The notes under the pieces are model-generated. The model had not been told where the DNA came from. It saw only the letters and a list, made by a program, of their open reading frames with translations, and ran no database searches. Source: Streptomyces sp. TLI_105 (GTDB lineage Bacteria > Actinomycetota > Actinomycetes > Streptomycetales > Streptomycetaceae). From it: a DNA stretch of 64,000 nt. Position numbers and translations under genes: made by a program. The stretch is taken from contig NZ_FNSM01000001.1 of the NCBI RefSeq assembly GCF_900105415.1, forward strand, positions 7,324,001 to 7,388,000, read 5' to 3'. Of the stretch, positions 46,436 through 54,753 are shown piece after piece (positions within the stretch are counted from its first letter, which is position 1; every line of letters starts with the position of its first letter).

Positions 46436-47742
46436 AGGGCCGACGCAGGCTCCTCGCGCCGCCGCGTCCGAACACAGGGGCGTCCCGGACCTCCGCCCTC
46501 GCCGCCCGCTCCGGCCACGTCCTGCCGGTCCGCAGCGAGCGGGCTCGGCTGACGGCCCTCTACACCGGGCTGCTCGTGCTCGCCGGAGCCCTGCTCACGG
46601 GTGTGGTGTACGTGCTCGTGCAGGAAGGCATGTACGCGTCGATCACTACGGCCGTCACCACCGCGGTGCCGGCGCAGCGGCTGGAACGACTGCCCTCATC
46701 CTGGCCGACCGTCTTCCCCACCGGGATGCCGAGCGCCGCGCCCGCGAGCCCCGCACCGAGCGCGGGCACCGGCGTCGTCCCGCGCGAGGCCCTGGCGATC
46801 ACGCGGACACTGAGCGACGCGGCGGGATCCGCCGCCCTGAACCGACTCCTCACCATCTCGGTGGTCGTCTTCGTCTGTTACGCGGTCCTGTCGGTCGCGC
46901 TTGCCTGGTGGACAGCCGGCCGGGTTCTCCGGCCGATCGCCGTGATCACCGACACCGCCCGCCGTCTGTCCGGCGAGAACCTGCACGAGAGGATCGCGCT
47001 CGAAGGGCCGCCGGGCGAGCTCAAGCGGCTCGCGGACACCTTCGACGGCATGCTCGACCGGATGGAGCGGCTCGTCTCCGCCCAGCAGCGGTTCGCGGCG
47101 AACGCGGCGCACGAGCTGCGTACCCCACTGGCCGTGCAGCGGGCGGCCGCGGAGATCGGGCTCGCGGGGGATCCGTCCCCGGAGCGGGTGACACGGATGC
47201 GGTCGAAGCTGATCGAGGTGGCCGACAGCAGCGAGCGGATCATCGAGGGCCTGCTGCTCCTCGCCGCCTCCGAACAGGGTCTCAAGGAACGTCGTCGGGT
47301 CGCGGTGGACGAGCTCGCTCAGCGGGCGGCGGCCGCGCTGGCCGACGAGGCGGCGGAGCGGGGCGTGCGCGTCACCGTTCGAGCCCTGCCGCTGGCCGTC
47401 GAAGGAGATCCTGTGCTCCTGGAGCGGCTTCTGCACAATCTGATCGCGAACGCGGTGCGGCACAACGTCCCGCAGGGGCGGGTCGACGTGCGCACCGGCC
47501 CCGACGTCGGGATCCAGGTGTCCAACACCGGGCCGGTCGTGTCCCCTGACACGGTACCTCTGCTCTTCGAGCCCTTCCGCCGCCTGAACGAACGCACCCA
47601 CGCACCCGGGGAGGGGGCGGGCCTCGGCCTGTCGATCGTCGACGCCATCGCCAGGGCGCACGGGGCCGAGGCGACGGTGTCAGCCAACCGGAAGGGAGGC
47701 GGCCTTACGGTTCGGGTGGTGTTTCAGTGCGCCCGCCAGTAG
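46432..47742 (+). CDS. sensor histidine kinase
   Basis: The 436 residues include TM1 (about 43-65), an extracytoplasmic loop of about 80 residues rich in Pro/Ala/Ser, TM2 (about 142-165), a HAMP domain, H-box with His in AANAAHELRTPLAV, N-box LLHNLIANAVRHN, and G-box GEGAGLGLSIVDAIARAHGG-like. Together with the regulator it forms an envelope-sensing two-component system. The start is GTG 46432, which overlaps the regulator stop; an upstream extension in the same frame is not coding. Confidence 0.93.
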   Translation: MKGRRRLLAPPRPNTGASRTSALAARSGHVLPVRSERARLTALYTGLLVLAGALLTGVVYVLVQEGMYASITTAVTTAVPAQRLERLPSSWPTVFPTGMPSAAPASPAPSAGTGVVPREALAITRTLSDAAGSAALNRLLTISVVVFVCYAVLSVALAWWTAGRVLRPIAVITDTARRLSGENLHERIALEGPPGELKRLADTFDGMLDRMERLVSAQQRFAANAAHELRTPLAVQRAAAEIGLAGDPSPERVTRMRSKLIEVADSSERIIEGLLLLAASEQGLKERRRVAVDELAQRAAAALADEAAERGVRVTVRALPLAVEGDPVLLERLLHNLIANAVRHNVPQGRVDVRTGPDVGIQVSNTGPVVSPDTVPLLFEPFRRLNERTHAPGEGAGLGLSIVDAIARAHGAEATVSANRKGGGLTVRVVFQCARQ

Positions 47743-48019
47743 GTGAGACAGCTGGGCAGGCAGCATGCGCGGGAGTGCGGTCGGCCGCCGTCGGCGGCGG
47801 GTCCTACCGTGTGTGCACATCGTTGGTGACCTGGATCTGCCGCCAGGATCGCGGCTCCGTCAGGCGGAGGCCGGCGGACCGGAGAGCCGGGGCGTCGGGC
47901 TCTGGCTTGGCGGCGGTGAACAGCCAGGTGTGCAGCAGCGCGCCGAGCGGCCTGCCCGGGATCCGCAGAGGTCGAACCGGCCGATCGTGAGAGTGGCAAG
48001 GTAGCCGGCCCGGGGCGGC

Positions 48020-48300
48020 GGTGCTGCACGGCTGCACGATCGAGGACGCCGTACTGGTCGGGATGGGCGCCCTGGGCTCAACGGCGCGCGGGTGGGCGCC
48101 GGTTCGCCGAAAGTGGCCGGCGCGGTGGTGCCGCAGGGCATGCAGATCCCGCCCGGTTCGCTGGTGGCGGGCGTCCCGCCGAGGTCAGGCGCGAGCCGGC
48201 GGAGGCGGGAGCGCCTGGGCATCAAGGCCAACGGCGAGGGCCGTCTGCTGCTCGCCCAGGCGCACTCGGAGCTGTTCGCGGAGGGCGGCGAAGCGGATCT
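48020..48300 (+). pseudogene. gamma-carbonic-anhydrase-family gene, degraded
   Basis: Pieces of the C-terminal half are found in shifting frames: AVLHGCTIEDAVLVGMGAL, then AGAVVPQGMQIPPGSLVAGVP, then GIKANGEGRLLLAQAHSELF. In order they match the last 80 residues of gamma carbonic anhydrase/YrdA-type proteins (HTAVLHGC...). At least two frameshifts and a lost front make it non-functional. The ~270 bases before it (47743-48019) show no gene. Confidence 0.6.
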
Positions 48301-48323
48301 CGACCGAGCGGGCTCTTTGCGGG

Positions 48324-48734
48324 TCAGTGCCAGTAGGAGGGCGAAGACCCTCCGGAGTCGTTCCAGGAGATGACCAGGAGAACGACGATGATCGCCAACG
48401 GGACGGCGACGAGCAGGGCGCACCCGATGGCACCGGGCAAATTCTTCCTGCGGAGGCGCTGATCGAGCAGCTTGGCCTCGGGGGTGTCGTTCCGCCAGTG
48501 CGGCTGGAGCTCCGCGGTGCCGTCGGCGATCGCCCCGGCCACCCGGGCGACGTCCGCGGGGTGGTACGTGCGCCACGTCCTCTCGCCCCAAGTGGTGTGC
48601 GATACATGGAGGTTGTTGCGGACTCCGTTGGCCTTCGCGGTGGCGTTCAGGCAGGTCGCCCGGATGGTCGGCCAGGCTCGGGCCAGCTGCCTCTCGGTCA
48701 ACCAGGCGACGTGCTCCGGTTCGGCTGCTGTCAC
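48324..48734 (-). CDS. hypothetical protein with one C-terminal TM helix
   Basis: From GTG 48734 there are 136 residues: VTAAEPEHVAWLTERQLARA, WRTYHPADVARVAGAIADGTAEL, then a TM helix at about 104-127 (IGCALLVAVPLAIIVVLLVI) and a short polar tail. A longer frame begins at ATG 48794 but adds non-coding-looking sequence. I do not recognise the family. Confidence 0.55.
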   Translation of the reverse strand: MTAAEPEHVAWLTERQLARAWPTIRATCLNATAKANGVRNNLHVSHTTWGERTWRTYHPADVARVAGAIADGTAELQPHWRNDTPEAKLLDQRLRRKNLPGAIGCALLVAVPLAIIVVLLVISWNDSGGSSPSYWH

Positions 48735-48857
48735 GGACGCACCTGCTCTCGGCTCGCAAGCAGTCTCTCCCCGCTCCGGCCGGACAGGCAACACCCTCTT
48801 CTCGTAACCGACTTGTCTTCTCGCGCTGTCACTGTTGACTGGACGTCCAAGAGTGGC

Positions 48858-49035
48858 CGCCAGTGGGGCATCGGATGCGGGGGCTTCGTGGGCGGGTGTC
48901 CCAGCGACAGCGGGGCCAGGCGCGTCGGATCAGGCACCGGACGGTGATGATCGTGCCGGCCAGGGCGATGAAGAACTCGGCGGGCGTTCTTCGTCGCTCG
49001 GTGCAGCGGCGGAGCTTGTCGAAGCTGTTCATCCA
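48858..49035 (-). pseudogene. IS5-family transposase, C-terminal fragment
   Basis: NSFDKLRRCTERRRTPAEFF, then ALAGTIITVRCLIRRAW and RWDTRPRSPRIR, is the familiar end of one IS5 subgroup in Streptomyces. No other part of the element remains. Confidence 0.65.
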
Positions 49036-49118
49036 GTAGTGGTTCTTCGTCTGGTTCTGGTGCGGGGTGGTGGATGCGGGCGGCCGCTCGGAACGTCCTG
49101 GCCTGGATCCGCCGCCCC

Positions 49119-50294
49119 TCAGATTGCCCTCTTCCCCGCCTTCACCCACGCGGCGAACTCTTCGATGCCGTCGATGAGCGCCTCGAACCGGAAGGAGTGG
49201 AAGAGGTCGAAGGCGTGGTGCGCGCCCGGGAGTTCGACGTACACGACCGGCGAGGTGGAAACGGAGCGCAGGGCGGTGAGGAGGGCCTTGGGGTTTTCGG
49301 TCTTCACCAGCTCGTCCATGTCGCCGTGCGCGATGAGGAACGGTGGCGCGTCTGCCCGCACCAGGTTCACCGGCGAAGTGGTCGGATCTCCGTCGAAGTA
49401 CGTCCCGAGATAGCCGTTGAGCGTGATGGCGGCGGTCACCGAGGTGTCCGCCTCCTCGAAGCCGGGCTGATAGGACGGTTCGTTCGGGGTGAGGGCGGCG
49501 AGCGCTGCCATGTGCCCGCCCGCGGAGCTTCCTGAGACGAACACGGCCGCTGCGGGGTCCGCGCCGTACTCCTTGGCGTGTTCACGGGCCCAGGCGATGA
49601 CCTTCTTCGCGTCGATCAGGTGGTCGGGATGCGAGAAGGCGGGCCGTAGACGGTAGTTGGCGCTGATGCAGACCCAGCCCCGGCTCGCGAGCCGGTAGAG
49701 CAGCGGCAGCGACTGGGTGTTCTTCCGTCCCTGGTGGTAGTGGCCGCCGTGGAAGTGGATCAGTACGGGGCCGCCCTGAGGGCGCGAGCGGTGATGGTAG
49801 ACGTCGAGGAGGTTGCGGCGGCCCGCGTCCCCGTAGCCGAGGTCGCCCACCCTCCTGACGTCACCGCGGCGACGGAAGAACGGCCTGAGCAGAATGCGCG
49901 CCAGTGGCGGTCGGCGGCGCGTACCCGTACCGGCGCCGAGCGCCTCGTCCAGCGCGCCCCTGATCACGGACGCCGTCCGCATCCCGCGCCGGGCGACCAC
50001 CGCGAGGCCGGCGGCCGAGGCGACCGCCAGACCGACGGCCGCCCAGTCGGCGCCCGTGGCGATGTCACCCTCCGCGAAGGCCAGCACCGTCGAGGCCGCC
50101 AGCGCGTAGACGACGAGGAACGGCATCTCGTTGAAGACCAGGGCGAGGCGGTGACCGAGGGAGAAGAGCGGCTTCGGTCCGCGGAGGGGAACCAGGCAGA
50201 ACACCGCGATCAGCGCGGCCGGCACCACGGTCGCCAGATAGCCCACAGCCACCAGAACCACTCCCCGTTCGCCCCTCGACCAAAAGTACCTCAT
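49119..50294 (-). CDS. membrane-anchored alpha/beta hydrolase (HSL/carboxylesterase type)
   Basis: The 391 residues have three to four N-terminal TM helices (about 10-115) followed by an esterase domain with IHFHGGHYHQG (HGG oxyanion motif), nucleophile VSGSSAGGHMAAL, acid in IAHGDMDELV and histidine in GAHHAFDLF. The HGG and GxSAG pattern is the hormone-sensitive-lipase family. ATG 50294 lies inside a 25-bp inverted repeat shared with the TetR gene, so that regulator probably represses it. Confidence 0.87.
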   Translation of the reverse strand: MRYFWSRGERGVVLVAVGYLATVVPAALIAVFCLVPLRGPKPLFSLGHRLALVFNEMPFLVVYALAASTVLAFAEGDIATGADWAAVGLAVASAAGLAVVARRGMRTASVIRGALDEALGAGTGTRRRPPLARILLRPFFRRRGDVRRVGDLGYGDAGRRNLLDVYHHRSRPQGGPVLIHFHGGHYHQGRKNTQSLPLLYRLASRGWVCISANYRLRPAFSHPDHLIDAKKVIAWAREHAKEYGADPAAAVFVSGSSAGGHMAALAALTPNEPSYQPGFEEADTSVTAAITLNGYLGTYFDGDPTTSPVNLVRADAPPFLIAHGDMDELVKTENPKALLTALRSVSTSPVVYVELPGAHHAFDLFHSFRFEALIDGIEEFAAWVKAGKRAI

Positions 50295-50337
50295 CCGTGG
50301 TACCCCATCTGTGGTACCACGGATGAGGTACTTTTGG
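50280..50337. promoter_or_regulatory. 25-bp inverted repeat spanning the hydrolase start
   Basis: Arms 50280-50304 and 50313-50337 are exact reverse complements (CCAAAAGTACCTCATCCGTG plus GTACC) around an 8-base loop. The left arm contains the hydrolase start codon on the minus strand; the right arm ends 4 bases before the TetR GTG. The inner GTGGTACCAC is itself palindromic. It is probably the TetR operator; as RNA it would also form a hairpin. Confidence 0.7.
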
Positions 50338-50341
50338 ATAC

Positions 50342-50908
50342 GTGAATCAGGAAAGACGGGATCGCCTGGGCGATGCGGCCATCGAGGTACTGGCGGAATC
50401 CGGCTGTCGGGGTCTGACGCACCGGGCCGTCGACGCCGCAGCGGACGTGCCGCTGGGCACCACCAAGAACTACTTCCCCACCAGGGACGCGCTGCTTCGG
50501 GCGAGCACGGAGCGCATCATCGAGCTGTACGCGGCGATCCCCAGACCCGCACCCGTCGACCGGGCGGGCCTGGCCGCCCTGATGCGCACGCTCCTGGAGC
50601 ACGTCGAAGGGCCCGGTCGCATGCGGGTGCTCGCCCTCCTGGAGCTGCAGCGCGAGGCGACGCGGACTGCGTGGCTGGCGGCGTCACTCGACGCCTTCAC
50701 GGCTGCCGACTTCGCGTACTTCGAGCAGGCCCAGCGCAGCGCGGGCCTGCCCGTGACCCCGCAGCGCGCCGCCATCGTCACGCTGGCACTGCATGCGGCG
50801 CTTCCCCACCTGGTGACCGAGGGGCCCGCAACGCAGGCGGCAGCCGGACTCGACGACCTCGACGGATTCGTCAACGGCCTCCTGGACACGGTCTACGGGG
50901 CAGCCTGA
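50342..50908 (+). CDS. TetR-family regulator
   Basis: The 188 residues have an HTH (RLGDAAIEVLAESGCRGLTHRAVDAAADVPLGTTKNYFPTRDAL) and a ligand domain (about 80-188). GTG 50342 lies directly after the inverted repeat, with at best GAGG 12 bases upstream, so translation may be leaderless or weak. It is divergent from the esterase gene and likely represses it and itself. Confidence 0.88.
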   Translation: MNQERRDRLGDAAIEVLAESGCRGLTHRAVDAAADVPLGTTKNYFPTRDALLRASTERIIELYAAIPRPAPVDRAGLAALMRTLLEHVEGPGRMRVLALLELQREATRTAWLAASLDAFTAADFAYFEQAQRSAGLPVTPQRAAIVTLALHAALPHLVTEGPATQAAAGLDDLDGFVNGLLDTVYGAA

Positions 50909-50929
50909 AAGCGCCCGCCCCTTGCACCG

Positions 50930-51150
50930 TGAAGGAAGCAGTAGGCGGGCTTCGCCTTCACCTCGATGAACTGCTCGAAGCCGGTACGCGTGGCCTCGAC
51001 GACGACATCCGCGCCCGGTACCGCGTCCTGATAGGTGGCGCGGGTGCCGTCGGGCTCGGGCGTGGGCAGATCGCCGCGCCACTGCGAGGTGATCGCGTCG
51101 TCACCGCTGCCCAGGGTCACCGGATCCGTGGCGGGAGCGGACCGGGCAGC
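50930..51150 (-). pseudogene. RHS/wall-associated-type protein fragment
   Basis: The minus strand reads VTLGSGDDAITSQWRGDLP, then DGTRATYQDAVPGADVVVEA and TRTGFEQFIEVKAKP, a stretch I know from the N-terminal region of large Streptomyces RHS-repeat/polymorphic-toxin-like secreted proteins. Nothing of the rest is found, so it is a relic. The bases up to 51499 hold no clear gene. Confidence 0.5.
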
Positions 51151-51499
51151 GTGCAGGGAAGAGGCTTTCGGGCCGGACCTGCCGGCGGGTCTCGGCCCCC
51201 GCGGGCGGGCCTTCGACACGACGGAGCCGTCCGCGGCAGCGACGACGTCTGCCGGACAGCCACACCCTGCTCGCGCAGCGGGCAACCCCCACGGGTACGG
51301 GGACGACCGCGCCGCCGGGCGACCGGCCGCCGAGCGGAGATGACCCAGGCGGGGACGGCTTCGGCAGCGTGCTCGGCGGCAGCGTCCGATACCGGTCGCT
51401 GTCCGCTGTTTCGGCGTCACTCGTGTCGGACGACGACCGCGGCCGGTCGGCTTTCCCCGGGGAGGTCGGAGTGTGATCGGTCCGTCCCCCCCGTACATC

Positions 51500-52693
51500 T
51501 CACTGGCCGTGCGGACGCTGCTGGACCTCCGTATCCGGCGCTGGGGAGTTCGGGCCCCGGAAGCGGGCCAGTGTCTTCGCGAGGGTCTTCCACGGCGAGG
51601 GGTCCTCCTTGGCCGTCGCCTGCGAGGCCGTCCGGGGTGCGCCGTCGCCGCTGGTCGCCTCGGCGAGGGCGTCGAGCGCCGACTCGGCGGCCTCCCGGTA
51701 CAGGTCACAGGATGCTGTCATGGCTTCGAGTGCCTGGGCGTACCTGGTGACCATGGCCCGTGCGTGGGCCAGTTCCTCGGCGGGGGTGAGCAGGTGCCAG
51801 CCTTGGCGCAGCCGTGTCAGGACCTGTTCGGCGTCGGCCGGCAGTGGCTGGGGCAGCGAGGCGAACTCCTCGATCTTGTCGAGGAGTTCGGTGGGCTCCG
51901 TGCCGTCCAGGAAGACGTTGCGCACCGTGAAGTGCTCCGCGTCGTAACCGAGGGCCTGCGGGGTCGGGGGCAGGATGACGGCGCCGCCGCGCGGTACCCC
52001 CACACCCAGCTCACGCTTCATCACGAAGTCGGCGATCAGCGCCTGCTCCGGCGTGGCCCGGTGCTCGACCACCCGGTGCCGCAGGCTCGGCGGCAGGAAC
52101 GCGGTGATCGGCCGGCGTCCCAGGGCGTCCGGCGTCATCGCCTCGTGCACCACGACATGGATGAACCAGCTCTGTCGGGTGCAGGCCCGCAGCAGGCGGC
52201 GCAACTCGTCGTCGTCCTTCGGCAGGTGGTTCGTCGTCCGCAGGCGCACGCCCGGCACCGTCTCGTGGTCCCATGCGACCTGGTCGCTGTCGGGCCAGAA
52301 CACGGTGGCCGGTGAGGGCCAGCTCGCTTCCCACGCCCGCTCGGCCTCGGCGGCGAGGACCCAGGTGACGCCCTCGCTCTTCATGCGGCGGGACTCGGGC
52401 TCGTACGTGGTCAGTTGCGCGCGCACCGTGACGTCGTCGGCCACGCGCCAGCGGGCCTCGAAGAGGCGGCGGGCGGACGGGCCGGGGTCGGCGGACTCGT
52501 CGCGGGGATACAGGTCGGTGGAACGCGCCGCCTCGACGGGGTCGAGGTCCAGGAAGTCGTCGATCACCCGGGCCGCCTTGAGGGCCAGCAGGTTGCGCCG
52601 GACGTCCCGCTCGGGCTCGGGCCCGAGGTGACGCCCGCGCCCGAGCCAGGCGGTGTCGGGGACGGTGGTCGATGAAGTGCTGTTCTTGGCCAT
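51500..52693 (-). CDS. hypothetical protein
   Basis: The 397 residues begin MAKNSTSSTTVPDTAWLGRG. The centre reads ARVIDDFLDLDPVEAARSTDLYP, WFIHVVVHEAMTPDALGRRP and GVPRGGAVILPPTPQALGYDAEHF, and the C-terminus is a helical, coiled-coil-like segment (ARAMVTRYAQALEAMTASC). Codon bias is strong and the start is fixed by ATG 52693. There is no TM segment. I do not recognise the family. It lies alone between a toxin relic and a repeat region. Confidence 0.65.
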   Translation of the reverse strand: MAKNSTSSTTVPDTAWLGRGRHLGPEPERDVRRNLLALKAARVIDDFLDLDPVEAARSTDLYPRDESADPGPSARRLFEARWRVADDVTVRAQLTTYEPESRRMKSEGVTWVLAAEAERAWEASWPSPATVFWPDSDQVAWDHETVPGVRLRTTNHLPKDDDELRRLLRACTRQSWFIHVVVHEAMTPDALGRRPITAFLPPSLRHRVVEHRATPEQALIADFVMKRELGVGVPRGGAVILPPTPQALGYDAEHFTVRNVFLDGTEPTELLDKIEEFASLPQPLPADAEQVLTRLRQGWHLLTPAEELAHARAMVTRYAQALEAMTASCDLYREAAESALDALAEATSGDGAPRTASQATAKEDPSPWKTLAKTLARFRGPNSPAPDTEVQQRPHGQ

Positions 52694-53443
52694 GGAACCG
52701 TTCCGTGGGCGATCGGGGCCCGACCAGTATGGTCCGCGGCCCGCGCGGGGGAAGCGGTACCCCGTCCGCGCCGTCGTGGATCGAACGCCGGGTCGACGGG
52801 TCAGCCGATCGATCCACAGGCAGTGCGGGACACGGTCGTGTCGGTGGTGACGCTCCGGCGCCTCCCGGAAGGCGACCGGACAGGCGATGAGCCCGCCGTC
52901 GGCGTGTCGCCTCGTACTCCGGCCAACGCCTCGGTCGCGGCCGCCGCAGCAGGTGGCCGTCGGGCAGGGCGAACCAGCCCTGACGAAGCGCAGCACCGAA
53001 GGCTGTGCGCGCCCCTGCGAGGCGGGCGGCTCGTAGGGGAGGGCCGCGTTCTGGGCCTGGCGGTCGTCCTGGTCCGCCGGCGTTCTGGTCTTTGGGGACC
53101 GACGGTTCCGTGGTCGTGCTGTGGGTGAGCGGGTGCTTCGCCGTCCTCGTGCACATCGGTCATCCGCGGGTGCTTCGCCGTCCTCGTGGCACCGGTCATC
53201 CGCGGGTACTTCCCCTGTGCGGTGTACGTGCCGTCCTCGGGGACGTTCGGACCACGGCGACAAGGCCGACGGCACCGGGCCTCACCCGAGGGGAGCACCG
53301 AGTGTCCGGCTTCCGCCGGTCCCGTCGGCACCGACGTCACCCACGGGCGGCGTCACCCCGAAGAGGGGCGAGCGAAATCCCCGGCGCGTGGGTACGGATG
53401 GGGAGTCGTTCCGCTTCCGACGAGCTGAGCAGAGGAAGATCTC
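52694..53443. other. 750-bp region without a clear gene
   Basis: The minus strand keeps a long open frame, including ALRQGWFALPDGHLLRRPRPRRWPEYEAT near 52930-53020 that could be a lost protein end, but no start, ribosome site or known family is evident. It also contains the tandem repeats at 53128-53215. The promoter of the flavoprotein gene lies at its right end. Confidence 0.35.
53128..53215. repeat. tandem direct repeats, about 36-37 bp
   Basis: GCGGGTGCTTCGCCGTCCTC followed by GTG, a 2-base variable site and a CGGTCATCC end occurs twice in a row (53129 and 53166), with a third, diverged partial copy starting at about 53202 (GCGGGTACTTCCCC). Copies touch without spacers. Confidence 0.6.
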
Positions 53444-54721
53444 ATGGACCCGTCCCCCCACCGCGACGAACCGGCGGACGTCATCGTCATCGGCGCGGGC
53501 CCCGCCGGCTGCAGCGCCGCCTACCACCTGGCACGGGCGGGGCACGACGTCCTGCTGCTCGAGAAGGCCGTCTTTCCCCGCGACAAGGTCTGCGGGGACG
53601 GCCTCACACCACGTGCCGTCAGGGAACTCCTCGGCATGGGCGTCGACGTGGAAGGGGAGGGCTGGGTGAGAACGCGCGGTCTGCGGGTCCACGGCTCCGG
53701 CACGACGGTGGAGATGCCGTGGCCCGTCGTCGCCTCCTGCCCCGACTACGGTCTCGTACGGACCCGGCAGGACCTCGACCAGCTGCTCGCCCGGCAGGCC
53801 GTGGCCGCCGGGGCGCGTCTCCTGGAGGGGACCAAGGTCACCGCGCCGGTCTTCGACCCGGCCACCGGCCGGGTCGGGGGCGTCGTCGCGGATCGGGACG
53901 GCGTCCGCCGCACCTTCCGCGCGCCGGTGCTGGTCGCCGCCGATGGCGCGTCGAGCCGATTCGCCGTCGCTCTCGGTATCCACCAGCGAGCCGACCGGCC
54001 CATGGGCGTGGCCGTACGCCGCTACTACACCTCACCGCACCGGAACCGGGATCACCTGGAGGCCTGGATCGACCTCGAGACCCGGGACGGTCGCGGGCGG
54101 GCCTCCATGCCGTTCGGCTACGGATGGATCTTCCCCGTCGGCGACGGCGCCTTCAACGTCGGTCTTGGCACCTTCCACGTCGGGCGCCGGCCCGACGTCG
54201 ACCACCGGCGGCTCTTCCGGCAGTGGACCGCCCGCCTCCCCGCCGCCTGGCACTTCGACGAGGAGCATGCCACCGGCCCGCTGCGCGGCGCCCCGCTTCC
54301 CGCCGGGCTCAACCGGCGTCCGCAGTACACCCGCGGTCTGCTCCTGACCGGCGACGCCGGCGGAATGATCAATCCCCTCAGTGGTGAGGGGATCGACTAC
54401 GCGATGGAATCCGGCCGTCTGGCCGCGGAGACCGTGGCCCGTGCGCTCGCCCGTCCCACCGCCCACACCCGCGAAGAAGCCCTGCTGCGTTACCCCGAGG
54501 CCATCCGCGAGGCCTACGGACGCTATTTCACGGTGGGACGGCTCGTCGTGCGTGCCCTGAACCACCCCCAGGTCATGCGGTTCGTCGCCACCCACAGCTT
54601 GAGGCGGCCCGTCACGCAGCGCTTCATGTTCAAGCTCTGGGCCAACCTCACGGACCCGTACAGCCCCGACGCCCTCGACCGCGTCATCGCCGCCCTGCAA
54701 CGCGCGGTCCCCGCCGCCTGA
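53444..54721 (+). CDS. geranylgeranyl-reductase-family FAD oxidoreductase
   Basis: The 425 residues carry the FAD motif VIVIGAGPAGCSAAYHLARAG, LLLEKAVFPRDKVCGDGLTPRAV (the family-typical KxCGDGLTPRA segment) and LLTGDAGGMINPLSGEGIDYAMESG. Relatives saturate isoprenoid chains such as menaquinone side chains or archaeal-type lipids. ATG 53444 follows GAGGAAG. There is no TM. It converges on the GST-like gene with a 32-base gap. Confidence 0.88.
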   Translation: MDPSPHRDEPADVIVIGAGPAGCSAAYHLARAGHDVLLLEKAVFPRDKVCGDGLTPRAVRELLGMGVDVEGEGWVRTRGLRVHGSGTTVEMPWPVVASCPDYGLVRTRQDLDQLLARQAVAAGARLLEGTKVTAPVFDPATGRVGGVVADRDGVRRTFRAPVLVAADGASSRFAVALGIHQRADRPMGVAVRRYYTSPHRNRDHLEAWIDLETRDGRGRASMPFGYGWIFPVGDGAFNVGLGTFHVGRRPDVDHRRLFRQWTARLPAAWHFDEEHATGPLRGAPLPAGLNRRPQYTRGLLLTGDAGGMINPLSGEGIDYAMESGRLAAETVARALARPTAHTREEALLRYPEAIREAYGRYFTVGRLVVRALNHPQVMRFVATHSLRRPVTQRFMFKLWANLTDPYSPDALDRVIAALQRAVPAA

Positions 54722-54753
54722 CCCGGCTTCGCGGTCACGCGCCCCCGTCTCGG

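Noticed and set aside
53128..53215. Possible CRISPR array
   Set aside because: The repeats are tandem without spacers, only two to three copies, and no cas genes are near.
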